Assembly: GCF_036850765.1 (NCBI RefSeq)
Contig: NC_089491.1
Coordinates: 188,583,520 to 188,647,519 of the forward strand
Source of the DNA: Saccopteryx bilineata
Taxonomy: Eukaryota > Chordata > Mammalia > Chiroptera > Emballonuridae
Direction: 5' to 3'
DNA length: 64,000 bases
The notes under the pieces are model-generated. The model saw nothing but the letters and a program-made list of their open reading frames with translations, had not been told where the DNA came from and made no database searches. Both the position numbers and the translations under genes were made by a program. Shown here one piece after another: positions 1 through 11,850 of this stretch (the first letter of the stretch is position 1; each line of letters opens with the position of its first letter).

Positions 1-72
1 TTGTTATCTCATACTATTTCAAAAGTGCATAATTCAATTTTATATCAGATGTAAAACTCACTGACAAATGTG

Positions 73-227
73 AGGTGAAGGTGAAGGTGAATGTTGATGG
101 TAAAGGTGATGGTGGTGATGAAGGTGAAGGTGAAGGTGAAATTGATGGTGAAGATGACAGTGACTGTGATAGTGACAGTGATGTTGATGGTGAAGGTGAT
201 GGTGAAGGTGACGGTGAAGGTGAAATG
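73..227. repeat. GGTGAA/GGTGAT hexamer minisatellite
   Basis: A purine-rich tract is built from imperfect 6-bp units (GGTGAA, GGTGAT, AGTGAC). One frame reads as a Gly/Glu/Asp-rich string, but that follows from the hexamer period and has no gene context. Confidence 0.85.
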
Positions 228-849
228 GTGCTGGAGAGAAACAGCCAACCAGTGATAGGACATCAAGGCTTTACATACATCTGTCTGCTGATGACCAACA
301 CTTCCAGCTGGGTCCTGTCTCCTTAGCTCTCCTGTCCTAGACCCAGAGCTTTCTCCCATAGGAGGAGTAAAGGCATTTCAACCTGACCATGCCCTAAATT
401 AGCCCCCACCATTCCCTTTACACCAACTTCTCCCACTTTTAAAATGGCACCTCCATCCTCCTACTTGCTTGGGGCCAGAGTCCTGCAGGCACCGTCCCTG
501 TCTCTTCCTCTCCCAGCCCGTGTCCAGTCAGCCAGGACCCCGTGTGCCTGACCTTCCCACTGCTCGTATCCCGGCCCAGTCACGGCAGCACTGTTGTCCT
601 TGCTTCAGCCTTTGTCCCCTCAGAGACAGCTCTCAAAATAGCACTCAGAGAGATCCTGTTTAACAAAAGTCGATCATGCTGCCCAGGGCCAAACCCTCCC
701 ATGATTTTCTCACTCAGAGTGAGAGTAAAATCCTTGCAACTGCTCTCAGGCCTTAGGCAACACCCCCCCCCCCACCGTGCCAATAACCTCCTTATCACAC
801 CCTCACCATTCTCCTACCCATTCCCTCTGCCCCATCTCCTGGCCTTCTT
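228..849. other. Non-coding stretch, no recognisable gene
   Basis: This is pyrimidine-rich unique sequence with a short C homopolymer near 763-773. I see no exon, promoter motif or complete repeat here. It lies downstream, in MTUS2 orientation, of the exon at 4793-5018. Confidence 0.5.
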
Positions 850-1245
850 GCCACCTCACGGCCTTTGCATGGCTGCTTCCCCTGCCTGGGTGCTCCACCA
901 GGACACCCACACGGTTCCCCCTTTCACCTCCTTTGCAGTCGTCTTCTCAGGAAGGCCTTTTCTGAGCACCTTAGCTAAAATTGCCATCCTCCTCCTCCAC
1001 ATCCCACCTCTCCTATCCCCCTTCTCCAATGTTTCATTGTCTTCAATTCTAGCTATTTCTTCCAATAAACCATGTAATTTGTGTACTTACTAAAAAATGT
1101 CTTCTCCCCACCCATTCTACAATAAAAGCTCCCCAGCCTCAATAATTTTTGTTTGCTGTCACTGCTTTATCCCCTCTCCCCACCTAGAACAGTGCTGACA
1201 TGTCAAAGTCCCTCAGGAATAATTGCTAAATGAGTGAACACATAA
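850..1245 (+). repeat. L2 LINE 3' fragment
   Basis: The stretch follows the L2 3' end pattern: 'TTCTCAGGAAGGCCTTTTCT', then an AATAAAAGCTCC region, then 'CTAGAACAGTGCTGACAT' and 'AATAATTGCTAAATGAGTGA'. It is an ancient, diverged copy. ORFs overlapping it are incidental. Confidence 0.65.
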
Positions 1246-1649
1246 TGAACTTGCAGCAGCTCTGATAACAACAGGTAGGTCCACCACAATATACATATAT
1301 CATGGGAATCATCAAAAAGTAATTTGAACTTTCATAGAAATGATTTTAAAAAAAATTAATCATTAAGACTATCAATAATTACCTCAGTAAATGATAGTTC
1401 ACAAATATAATGGCAAAGAGAAGAAAAAATTTCCCTTCCACTAATAATAAAAGAAATGCAATAATAATAATAATAATGGGGTGGCACTAAAGCTAATATT
1501 TAATACTGGCAAGGGTATGTCAAGGAGAAGCACACTCAAGAAGCACTACTATAAAAATAATTGTTACAACTTTTCTAAAATAGCCTGTAAAAAGTTTAGA
1601 TATGCTTTATCTTCTAATTTCACTTGAAATAATCTTAAGAAAACAGCAT
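1246..1649. other. AT-rich non-coding stretch with a short (AAT)n run
   Basis: No gene or full repeat is recognised. A short (AAT)n microsatellite lies near 1458-1477. Confidence 0.5.
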
Positions 1650-3105
1650 GAAAGAAAACAAACACAGCAGAAGAAACCAACAACAAAACAGACAGTCACC
1701 AAATGGGAGTTCCTATTCACAAACAACAGATCCAATAATGGGCAAATGTCCAAAATAGATATATAAAGAACTCACAAAGTTCAACAACAAACAAGCAAAC
1801 AATTCAATTAAAAACAGGGAGCCTGACCGGGTGGTGATGCAGTGGATAGAGCGTTGGACTGGGACGCAGAAGACCCTGGTTCGAAACCCTGAGGTCGCCA
1901 GCTTGTGCACAGGCTCATCTGGTTTGAGCAAGCCTCACCAGCTTGAGCCCAAGGTCGCTGGCTTCAGCGAGGGGTCACTCGGTCTGCTGTAGCCCCACGG
2001 TCAAGGTACATATGAGAAAGCAATCGACGAACAACTAAGGTGCTGCAACAAAGAATTGATGCTTCTCATCTCTCTCTCTTCCTGTCTGTCCCTATCTGTC
2101 CCTCTCTCTGTCTCTGTCACACATACACACACACACACACAGACACACACAGACACACACACACACAAAAGGGGGGAGGAGGACCGGACCAGAAAATTTT
2201 CCTAAGAAAACATAAAAGTGGCCAAATGATATATGAAAAGATGCTCATCTTCATTAGCTATTTGAGAATGCAAATCAAAACTACAATGAGATACCACCTC
2301 ACACCTGTTAGATTAGCTATTATCAACAAGACAGGTAATAACAAGTGTTGGAGAGGCTGTGGAGAAAAAGGAACCTTCATTCACTGTTGGTGGGAGTGTA
2401 AACTGGGACAGCCATTTGGAAGAAAGTAAGTATGGTGGTTCCTCAAAAAATTAAGAATATAGAACTATCATATGATCCAGCAATCCCTTAACAGGGTATC
2501 TACCCAAAAAACTTGAAAACATTGGTATGTAAATACACATGACTCCAATGTTCATCTCAGCATTATTCAGAGTTGCCAAGACATGAAAATAACCAAAGTG
2601 TCCCTCAATAGAAGATTGAATAAAGAAGATACAATACATATATACAATGGAATACTACTCAGCTGTAAGAAATGATGACATATTGCCATTTATAACAACA
2701 TGAATGGACCTTGAGAACATTATACTAAGTGAAATAAGTAAATCAGAAAAAGCTAAGAACTATATGATTTCACACATAGCTGGGATATAAAACTGAGACT
2801 CATGGACATAGACAAAAGTGAAGTGGTTACCAAGGAGAGGGAGGTAGGGGGGAGGGGAGTAAAGAGAGAAAAATATACATTTCGTGAGACTCATGAACAT
2901 AAATAAAAGTCAAATGGGTACCCAGGGGAGGAGAGTAAAGAGGGACAATTATAAGGTAATGGAAAATGATTTGACTGACTGATAGGTACACAATGCAATC
3001 AACAGTTCAGATGCTATAGAGATGTTCACCTGAAACCTATGTACTCTTATTGATCAATGTCACTCCATTAAATTTAATTTCAAAATAAATAAATAAATAC
3101 AAAGA
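1650..3105 (+). mobile_element. LINE-1 3' fragment, interrupted by a SINE
   Basis: This is the 3' end of an L1 in plus orientation. It contains ORF2-tail sequence ('CACACCTGTTAGATTAGCTA', 'CAATGGAATACTACTCAGC'), the typical L1 3' UTR, and an A-rich AAATAAATAAATA tail. It is interrupted at 1821-2168 by a SINE, so the L1 is older. No reading frame survives. Confidence 0.85.
1821..2168 (+). mobile_element. tRNA-derived bat SINE (GCCTGACC type), nested in L1
   Basis: The head has Pol III box-like sequence ('GTGGATAGAGCG', 'GGTTCGAAACCC'), followed by the body 'CAAGGTACATATGAGAAAGC' and a CTCTCTCTTCCTGTCTGTCC tail ending in a CA microsatellite. The flanking L1 sequence resumes after it. Confidence 0.85.
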
Positions 3106-3123
3106 TTCGAATTATAGCATTAT

Positions 3124-3312
3124 GCCTGACCTGTGGTGGTACAAGGATAAAACGTAGACCTGAAATGCTGAGGTTGCTGGTTTGAAATCCCAGACTTGTC
3201 CAATCAAGGCATATATGAGAATAGTTGATGTTTAACTATAATAGTTGATGTTTCATGCTCCCCCACACCTTTCTCTCTCTCCCTCAAATCAACAAATAAA
3301 ATTTTTAAGAAA
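3124..3312 (+). mobile_element. Short tRNA-derived bat SINE (GCCTGACCTGTGGTGG type)
   Basis: It starts GCCTGACCTGTGGTGG, has a diverged B box, a CTCTCTCTCCCTC stretch and an AAATAAAATTTTT tail. It is a shorter relative of the longer SINEs in this window; a second copy is at 19561. Confidence 0.75.
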
Positions 3313-3949
3313 ACCACACACATGCACATTACCAAATTGCAACATTACTGAACACAGTACAGAGTAACAGAACCCCACTGCCAGTAACTGGTTACATCAA
3401 CGCTGCTATCATTCCCCACAGTCACCCATGTTTCTAACCTCAGAGACACTGCCCCTGAGGCACCTGTGTCCCCTACATATAACTCTTCAGGATGCAATTT
3501 TTGGAAACATTTATCTCTATTTATAATTGCATATTTGTTTTCACTGTCTATTTCATCCATTAGACCATAGGATGCATGAAGACAGGGCTCAGTTTACAAC
3601 TTCTGGAACAGAATAAGTATCAAAATTGGTTGGAATAATGAGCAAACTACATTATTAAATAGCTGCCCACTAAGCAGTTTTGAAACATTAATGGCATAGA
3701 AAATTCCTACAACATGAGATTCACAGGAAAAAGCAAAAAGCACAGAAATGTTACTACAGCTACTGAAAAAAGTATAGAGAAAAAAACATTGAAAGAAAAA
3801 AATACTATAATATTAACTCTGGCTGGTTGCTAAAATATAAGTAGCATTAATTTCTCCTTACTATTTTCTACATTCAAAAAAAATTTTTAATTTTTTTTGA
3901 AAACTTTAAAAGATGGCCCTGGAAGAGATTGCAGGGCCATCCTGCATTT
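3313..3949. other. Intronic non-coding stretch
   Basis: AT-rich sequence without a recognisable exon or complete repeat. It lies in the intron downstream (in gene orientation) of the MTUS2 exon at 4793-5018. Confidence 0.45.
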
Positions 3950-3963
3950 AAGATTTGTGAACA

Positions 3964-4313
3964 GCCTGACCAGGTGGTGGGGCAGTGGATAGAGCATCGG
4001 ACTGGGACGTGGAGGACTCAGGTTCGAGACTCTGAGGTCTCCAGTTTGAGCGCGGGCTCATCTGGTTTGAGCAAAAGCTCACCAGTTGGACCCAAGGTCG
4101 CTGGCTCGAGCAAGGGGTTACTCGGTCTGTTGTAGCCCCACAGTCAAGGCACATATGAGAAAGCAATCAATGAACAACTAAGGTGTCGCAACAAAAAACT
4201 GATAATTGATGCTTCTCATCTCTCTCCGTTCCTGTCTGTCTGTCCCTATCTGTCCCTCTCTCTGACTCTCTCTCTGTCTCTGTAAAAAAAAAAAAAAAAT
4301 CTTAGAAAATAAA
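3964..4313 (+). mobile_element. tRNA-derived bat SINE with 14-bp TSD
   Basis: A full-length GCCTGACCAGGTGGTGG-type SINE with an A tail. It is flanked by the exact direct repeat AAGATTTGTGAACA at 3950-3963 and 4314-4327, which fixes its ends. Confidence 0.93.
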
Positions 4314-4327
4314 AAGATTTGTGAACA

Positions 4328-4792
4328 ACTATAAGAAAAAACGAGCATGGTCAGTGCTGTCCACAGGCCACAACCAGCCCATAGTTTCTGCACCCAAACC
4401 GCACTGGCCCACAGCCACACTGTCCACTCATGTCTTGCCTGTGGCTGCTTCTATGCCACGTAGTTACAACACAGACCAGCATGGCCGAGGAGCCTAATGT
4501 ATTGACTATCTGGACCTTTACAGGGAAAATTTCTGAACCCTGGCATACAGGACACACTAGGAGAAGGAAGAAACCACAAGAAGTGGGTGTGGGGTGCTTG
4601 CAAGGGTCATCATTTTAAGGGTGACACGAAGGGTGACAGTTGCAGATAGATGAGTCTTGATAAATGTCAGATGGAAGAACAGAAAAAGACTTAAAGTGTG
4701 AGAGGCATTCATATTTTAGACAGTTACCACATTTTCTACAATTACCATTTAAAAGTGCAGTAGGAAAAAGCATTCATTGCTGGATGGGTTAC
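4328..4792. other. MTUS2 intron sequence beside the 4793-5018 exon
   Basis: No ORF or repeat of note. The splice donor of the neighbouring minus-strand exon is at its upper edge (plus-strand 'GGTTAC' at 4787-4792, i.e. GTAACC on the minus strand). Confidence 0.5.
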
Positions 4793-5018
4793 CTGCAGGA
4801 TCGGAATTGTAGAGACTGGGTCCAGGTGGGTGGATAGCACTTGCTGAAGCCCTCTGACTTGCTATCAGGATCCTGCTCTTTGCAGACGGTAAATGGGACA
4901 TTGCGCCCAATCCAAGCTGGGGCTTAAGAAGCATGGCCGAGCGGTAGAAAGTGGGAGGGACTTCATAGTGCGCAAAGGGAGGAGAACAAAATTCTTCCTT
5001 TCCAGGGCGTTCTGTGAC
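4793..5018 (-). CDS. MTUS2: MTUS2 internal coding exon (226 bp)
   Basis: Minus-strand reading gives [20 protein letters not shown], then a segment with [20 protein letters not shown] and [21 protein letters not shown] recognise this as the MTUS2 (TIP150) segment that follows the long N-terminal exon. The acceptor is a TAG ending just above 5018 and the donor is CTGCAG|GTAACC at 4793/4792. The exon enters in phase 0, continuing FLQE from the exon at 11851, and leaves after one base of a codon. MTUS2 binds EB1 and recruits the kinesin-13 MCAK at growing microtubule ends; that is family knowledge. The end of the exon ([13 protein letters not shown]) looks about five residues shorter than the human protein as I remember it. 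The frame is intact, with no stop inside the exon. Confidence 0.9.
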
Positions 5019-5921
5019 CTACGACAACGACAAATGAGTGGAAGCTCCGTCAGAGAATGCTGCATCCCAAGAGGAGTGCTGCCCTGCGTGGAAGACCGAG
5101 CTCCAGCAATGACCGTGCTGGCAGCTCCCAGTTGCCCTGATCCCTTACCTGCTGGGCTCAGCGTCTTCAGCTCTGAGCTGACAGCACCCCTGGAGGACCT
5201 CGTGGGTCATCTCCGGTCTAATACCGTGCAAATCTACATTTCACTGGAAGGAAAAAGAACTCACTCCAAAAGACTTTTATTTTTCTAAAAGTCATTGGAA
5301 TTTGTGAAACTAGCTAACCCATAAGTAATGTCAATGAAGCAGGGAAAGAATTTGCAACTGTTCATAGAATTATGAAAGCTTCATTTTTCCTAAGAAGAGA
5401 AGGCACAATTTTTATGTTAACACAGTCTTATAGTAAGCAAATGAACTTGATCAATCTATGTTGTCTTTTCTAGGCTACTTAGAAAATAAAATATGCACTG
5501 TTAATGAGAGAGAAAAGGCTATGTGAAAGAAAGGAGAAGTTAATGGGAAAAATGTACTTTTGGGGGCCTCTATAATCTATTTACATCATTAAAAATGAAA
5601 GCCTGATTTACCTCCTCCAACTGTTTTCCCTAGTAAGGTGGTGCTGTCAGGAATATCTAAAAAAGTATCACCACAGTGAAAGTTCTAGGGCAGGGTCTTG
5701 TTGGCTACTGAATTCACAGCATCAGTGTCTGCACATAACTGAAGTATTCAATAAAAAAGTCATGCTTCTAGTCTATCTTAAATTTAATAACGTTACATTC
5801 CTGTTACTTTTTCCTATAGTTAACAGTTGAGACTAGACTATAACTATGGTTACTTTCTAGTCTGGACTCACAAATCCTGTTCATATTATGTGTTTCTTCA
5901 TATTAAAAATGAAAAACAAAA

Positions 5922-6342
5922 TCCTGACGGGTGGTGGTGCAGTGGATAGAGCGTTGAACTGGGATGCGAAGGACCGAGGTTTCTGGCTTGAACGTGGGTT
6001 CCTTAAACTTGAGCACAGGCTCACCAGCTTGAGGGCAGGGTTGCTGGCTTGAGTGTGGAATCTTAGATATGATCCCGTGGTCGCTGGCTTGAGCCCAAAG
6101 ATCTCTGGGTTGAAGCGCAAGGTTGTTGGTTTGAGCCCAAGGTCGCTGGCTTAAGCAAGGGGTCACTCACTCTGCTGTACCTCCCAGTCAAGGTACATAT
6201 GAGAAAACAATCAATGAATGAGCAATCAACGAACAATTAAGATGCTGCAATGAAGAATTGATGCTTCTCATCTCTCTTCCTGTCTGTCCCTATCTGTCCC
6301 TCTCTCTGATTCTCTCTGCCTCTGTCAAAATTACAAAAAAAA
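5922..6342 (+). mobile_element. Long-variant bat SINE (internal duplication)
   Basis: A SINE of the GCCTGACC type whose body is extended to about 420 bp by extra copies of a 'GGTCGCTGGCTTGAGCCCAA'-like unit and a 'GATATGATCCCGTGGTCGCTGG' segment. The 3' body 'CAAGGTACATATGAGAAAAC' and the CTCTTCCTGTCTGTCC tail are normal. It shares this extension with the copy at 49052. Confidence 0.8.
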
Positions 6343-7469
6343 GACAACTTAATAATCTATTTTCTCTCAATTTAAAAAATAATAGTGCCAGAGGCTATGC
6401 ATAAAAAATACATGTTAATTAATTCTTTTCTTAATCACAATATATTTTATGTGTCATACATATTCAGGAATCACAAGAATTTAACAATATATTTTCATAG
6501 GAGCTACAAAGCTTTGATCCAAGCTGTTGGAAGAGATAAACCCTTAATTTGATACTCTTAAATGTTGAAATAGATACAGTTCTCCTTAAATTGATGTTAT
6601 TGAAACAAAAGATTAGGCCTTTAAAGTGTTATCATAATCCTATTGTAAAATATGCATGATTGCTATTGTAGATAGATTGAATTTAGGCCATAGCAAACTA
6701 CATTCCATATTTTCTCTCTGATAAATTTTTACCAGTCTCTACTTATTCTCTTACTATCACATTGGCTTTTACACTATACTCATATTTCCTCTATTTTTTC
6801 ATTTTCATTTCTGAATTTTGGTGCTGTTGCACACTGCTTTTAGCAGGTTTTCACATGAGGAAATTATAATCATTTCTAACCCACATCTGTCAAGTTTTTA
6901 GGAGTGCAATAAGCTGAGCTCAGTAATTACTCAGTTCTTGGAAAATGGATAGTTTTCAGGGGTTAAAACCCACATAGTGTTATTGGAAAGTGATCATCAC
7001 GATTTCAGTAACTTCAATGCCTGTCATTCTGTTGGGTAATTTGTCTCTGGTAAAATAACAAATTTTAACAAAGGTGAAAAGCATGCCTCAGATGCCTAAT
7101 CTGTGCATTTTCAATAAAACAAGGGAATCTACAAACAGCTTCACACTCTTCTCTTTCATCTTTATCGACAGGACACTACAGGAATCACGACACAGCCAGA
7201 AACACAGAGACCCTTCTCAGGGGTACTTTTCCTCTATCTCTAATAGAATATTTTTAGAGAAATAATTTTGAAAGCAAACTGAAGGATGCTTGTGATTTCA
7301 AACAAGTTCCTAAAATCAATCACAGCAACACAAATAAATAAGTTGTTACTAGATTATACCTCTTTGTATTTGCACTGTCCTGTTTCCTATGGGATCGTGG
7401 GCTGGCAAGATGAGGGGTACATGTGGAGGCTTCACTGAGAAGCCACCAGGATGGCTGCAGGGAGAGGGC

Positions 7470-7830
7470 TTGTGATGATGAATTGTGTCAACTTGGCTGG
7501 GCCAACGTACCCAAATATTTGGTCAGAGATTATTCTAGATATTTCTGTGAAGGTATTTCTCAGATGAGATCAGCATTTAATTCAAGAGATTTTGAATAAA
7601 GCAAATTGCCCTCCATAATGTAGGTGTGTCTCATCCAATCAGTTGCAGGCCTCAGAAAAAAAGTCTGAACTCCCTTAAAGAGGAGGGAACTCTGCCAGCA
7701 GACAGCTTTTGGACTTGAATGCAGTATCAGTTCTTCCCCTAGGTCTCCAGCCTGGCAGTCCAACCTGCAGATTTTGGACTTGCCAGTCTTTATACCTGTA
7801 TTTGCCAATTCCTTAAAGTCCTGGTAGACA
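7470..7830 (+). repeat. Ancient interspersed repeat, family not assigned
   Basis: The 'AATTGTGTCAACTTGGCTGG', 'AAATATTTGGTCAGAGATTA', 'TCTCATCCAATCAGTTGCAG' and 'GCCAATTCCTTAAAG' segments occur in this order in a common mammalian repeat. A partial inverted copy lies at 55270-55485. I cannot name the family with confidence. Confidence 0.55.
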
Positions 7831-8813
7831 GCCAGACAGACAGACAGATAAATACACGCACACATACACACATACACACACCTGTATCCATATTGTATTT
7901 CTCTGCAGAACCCTACAAACACAGTGTTCTTCAGAGATAAGTTGGCACCAAGGAGCAGGAAGAGAGAACAGTCCAGACTGCACATCTGTGTACTGCAAGC
8001 ACACAACCTAACCTCTGTCCTCTCACCCCCGCTCCTGTCTTCCCACATCCCTGCACCAAAATTTAAAGGCTCCCTCCAAGGCATCAGTAAAAGAGAGTGT
8101 CCCTGAGACCTCAGGAGAGCTGAAAGCAGGGAGCAGCAAAAAAGTAAGTAGATTTTATCGTCCTGGCATGACTGAACCCAAGACTATCTTCAAGGCTGCT
8201 TCTGGGAGCGCTAATGTCTGTGTTGGCCCCTCTCTCAGGGGAGCGCCCACTCATGACTCCTCACCCCACTCATGCTAATAGGCAATAACGATGATGTAGC
8301 CTGAGGCTAGTTTGGGTTGTTATTGTAAGACTATCCCTTCAACAATTGAAAAATATTTCTGTGGCAATTGGTCAGAAACCTGTTCCTTTCCTGGAGACTT
8401 CCTGAAGCCATCCTGTGGTGAGCTGGGAACACAATCCCCCATGCCAAGCCCGGCCAGGGACACACACTTGCTGAGCCACAGCAATTTGAAGAGACAGGAA
8501 AAAAGGCCATAGGCCTGTCTTTCCCTCACTTCTGATTAAAGATGATGTTTGTCACAGAAATTAGCCCATCACAACCTCTGGGGCATCTCTGCTCTATCTT
8601 GTAGCCTAAGAACAGGACTGGGCCTCAGGGGCTCTGATGACACGGCAAAAAACCCTGAAAGAGAAGCTGACAAAGGATGCTGTCCCCATACCAACGGGTT
8701 CTCTCCAAGCCCCTCTGAACCATTAATGCCACACAAACACTCCCACTACCCCGTTTCCTTGACACTTGGGGTAATTTGTAAAGGATAAAGTTTAGAGAAA
8801 ATATTTTGGGGGA

Positions 8814-9141
8814 GCCTGACCAGGTGGTGGTGCAGTGGATAAAGCGTCAGACTGGGATGCGGAGGACCCAGGTTCGAGACCCTGAGGTTGCCAGCTTGAG
8901 CGTGGGCTCATCTGGTTTGAGCAAAAGCTCACCAGCTTGGACCCAAGGTCGTTGGCTTGAGCAAGGGGTTACTTGGTCTGCTGTAGCCCCACAGTCAAGG
9001 CACATATGAGAAAGCAATCAATGAACAACTAAAGTGTCACAATGAAATATTGATGATTGATGCTTCTCATCTCTCTCCATTCCTGTCTGTCCCTTTCTAT
9101 CCCTCTCTCAGACTCTCTCTCTGTCTGTTAAAAAAAAAAAA
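8814..9141 (+). mobile_element. tRNA-derived bat SINE with 18-bp TSD
   Basis: A full-length GCCTGACCAGGTGGTGG SINE flanked by the exact repeat AGAAAATATTTTGGGGGA at 8796-8813 and 9142-9159. Confidence 0.95.
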
Positions 9142-10556
9142 AGAAAATATTTTGGGGGAAATGTGCACAGACTATAGAAATTATGTCTAATTTATAGAGG
9201 GAACTGAAGGAATACAGAAAAGAAATACACAAAAGACAAATTAGGATCACAGAAAAAGAACTGCAGAGAGTAAGTTTTTGCCAACATCTCCAAGCAAAGT
9301 TTCTCTCATGAATTTTTTTCATAGAAAAAATATCTAGGGGATTTTCTTTGGGGAGAGGGGGAAGAGAGGTATCAAATTACTTTGTTTAGAGAAATGGAAG
9401 AAAAAAAACTTAATTGGATGCTTTGGTAGAATGTATAGAAAAGATAATGGGGAGCCCAAAACAAATGCACTGCCTGGGTGACCAGAGAAGTCAGCCAGGG
9501 AAAGCCAGCCCCAGGCTTAGCTCTCACTTCGCTGTCTTCCAGGGTCTGCTTGTCAAAGAGATACTCCACCATGCCCAATTTGAGAGCCCCACCTTGTATG
9601 CATTGGTGACTTCTACAGTGATTTTGAGATGAAAAAGGTTCATTCATTTAACCAACTCTGGTACCCACAGCCCTGGGCAGTGTCATGCGACTGCCTCTCA
9701 GGGGCCATAGAGAAGAGCCCAGGGTCAGAGCCTGACCTGAGCCCCAGAAGCCCAGGGGAATACATTATTGGAAGTTTGAGGAAGACTCACATTAACCAAG
9801 CTGAGAGACTGACCTATAAATCAGAGTAGCAAGTTGTCCATTGTTAGTGAGACAGCACTCCCTAGGCATACTCTCACTGCCCTCAAACAGGACACTATGC
9901 AGCCCTGCACAGGGAGTGGAGTCCCTACTAGAGAGACAGAAGCCTGAACTGCCGGGTCATTGTCCTCTTTCTACAGACGTGGGGAAAACCTCCCCATCAG
10001 GCACAGAGGACAGGGAGCCTGTAATGTGATTCGGCACTGATAGCTGGCACCGTAGTAGGGCGATAGTCAGCTTGCTGGGACACCTGCTCAATGCCAGCCT
10101 TGGTCAAGATCTGCTGCTGAGAATAGATTGATCGCTTGCTCTGTGCCAGAGATGACACCTCCTGCTATGATCAATAGAGTCTGCAACAATGTTCATACAG
10201 TCGATCAAGCTAGAGTCCAACTTTGAACTCAAGCATTCTATTCCTAAGGAGCTTTGGATGGCTTCTGTTTGGATCCACGAAGATGAGTTCATAATTCAGT
10301 TATCAATGGACATTTACTGAGCACTTACTTATGCCAAGCATTATTATGAACTCTGGGGTCATAGTGGAGAACAAAAAATAGAAAAAGTCCCTATTCTTAA
10401 GGACTTCACATTCAATTAATGCAGGAAAAACAAACAAACAAAAAAAAAAGTATGTACGTCAGAGGAGATACGTGCTAAGAAAAAAAAAACTAGATAAACT
10501 GGTCTCAGATGAAAGGTAGCCTCTCCAATGAAGTGACATTTTAAAAGACACCTAAA

Positions 10557-10773
10557 TTGCTGGCTCGAGCAAGGGGTTACTCAGTCTTCTGAAGGCCCCT
10601 GGTCAAGGCACATATGAGAAAGCAATCAATGAACAACTAAAGTGTTGCGATGAAAAACTGATGATTGATGCTTCTCATCTCTCTCCGTTCCTGTCTGTCT
10701 GTCCCTATCTACCCCTTTGACTCTCTCTCTGTCCCTGTAAAAAATAAAATAAAATAAATTAAAAAAAAAAAAG
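10557..10773 (+). mobile_element. 5'-truncated bat SINE with 14-bp TSD
   Basis: Only the 3' two-thirds of the SINE is present, starting at 'TTGCTGGCTCGAGCAAGG' and lacking the tRNA-like head. It is still flanked by the exact repeat AAAAGACACCTAAA at 10543-10556 and 10774-10787, so the truncation occurred at insertion and not later. Confidence 0.92.
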
Positions 10774-11099
10774 AAAAGACACCTAAAGAAGTAAAGACAG
10801 TCATTCAGATATCTGGGAGAAAAGCATCCCAAGAAGTGGGAAGTGCAAAGGGCCTGAGGCAGCAGAGGGAGGGAGGAAGAGTGGGGGAAGGAGAGGCAGT
10901 AAGGAGGTAATGAGCCACCCTACCAGGCTCCAGTCTTTGTCCTGAATAGCCTGGGCGAAACTGAAGTGTGTTAGGGAGAGGGGTCATCTGAGTCAGCTTC
11001 CCCTATAATCAATCACTCTACCTGCCATGAGATTGCTTCAAGAGACTAACTCATGAAGGATGAGCTCTTGGAGGATGACTTGCCATAGCGCCCAGGTCC

Positions 11100-11350
11100 T
11101 GAGAAAGGGGTAGCACCGTGAGGGAACAGCGAGGGCCTAGGAGAGCATCTCAGTACCACCCTTGTTCTATGGCCTTAGGTGAGTTACCCAGACCTCTCCC
11201 ATCTGTTCCTTCATCTATACAATAATAAAAACAAAACAGCAATCCCAACCTCCAGAAAACTAGAGTAAGGATTGTTGAAGACCAACAAAGATTAAATATA
11301 TTATATGGACCCAGGGCATAGTATGTGCTCAACTAAATGTTAGTTGTAAT
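11100..11350 (+). repeat. MIR-like ancient SINE
   Basis: Diverged sequence with the MIR order: 'GGCCTTAGGTGAGTTACCCA', a CTTCATCTATACAATAATAA part, and 'GGGCATAGTATGTGCTCAAC' at the end. Confidence 0.5.
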
Positions 11351-11850
11351 TATTATTTTGACTTAAAAGAAAAAAACTGCTTAACACATTATTTTCTATT
11401 CACTACGTTCTTTATATAAGTGAATATGAAATTGTCCCATAAGGGAAATATCTCCCTCAGAGGATGAAGTCTGAACAATCTGAACAATGTATTTATTTCT
11501 GATTTCTTTTCTTATTGGCCTGGTTTAGAGAGAATTATGCTCACTTATTTAAACATGTGAGTCAAATTAAATGTATGCATATCTAACCTCATGTTTATTA
11601 TATCGCATGGAATTTAAATGGGTCTCCTCAGATGGTAGACCCATCTCATTATAATGACCAAACTTTTCTAGTCAAAACTGTCCATTTGTCTACAACCTGT
11701 TCTATTAAAAACATCCACTTTGATACAAATGTATCCACCAAAATCTGCAGTTTCCCAAGGGAGAATATTCTGTTTTCAAAATCATTGAAAATACGTGACA
11801 AAGTTTAGGTTGTTCAACTTATAGATCATATCACAGTGACATTCTCTTAC

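Larger units (their letters stand above)
5019..11850 (-). other. MTUS2: MTUS2 intron between the two coding exons
   Basis: A 6,832-bp intron bounded by GAG|GTAAGAG (donor, plus coordinates 11851/11850) and TAG|GTCACAG (acceptor, 5019/5018). Content: SINEs at 5922, 8814 and 10557; an ancient repeat near 7470-7830; a TG/CA microsatellite near 7855-7882; a MIR-like stretch at 11100-11350. The rest is unique AT-rich sequence in which I see no further exon. Confidence 0.85.

Noticed and set aside
73..326. Acidic repeat protein frame
   Set aside because: The GGTGAA hexamer period makes an open frame automatically; there is no start context, splice signal or neighbouring exon.
542..1093. 183-codon ORF on the plus strand
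   Set aside because: It runs through pyrimidine-rich DNA and an L2 fragment; composition explains the open frame.
7560..8084. 174-codon ORF on the minus strand
   Set aside because: It overlaps an ancient repeat and a CA microsatellite, and no domain is visible.
8820..8885. tRNA gene-like A and B boxes in the SINE heads
   Set aside because: The tRNA-like parts belong to SINEs with TSDs and tails and cannot fold as a complete tRNA.
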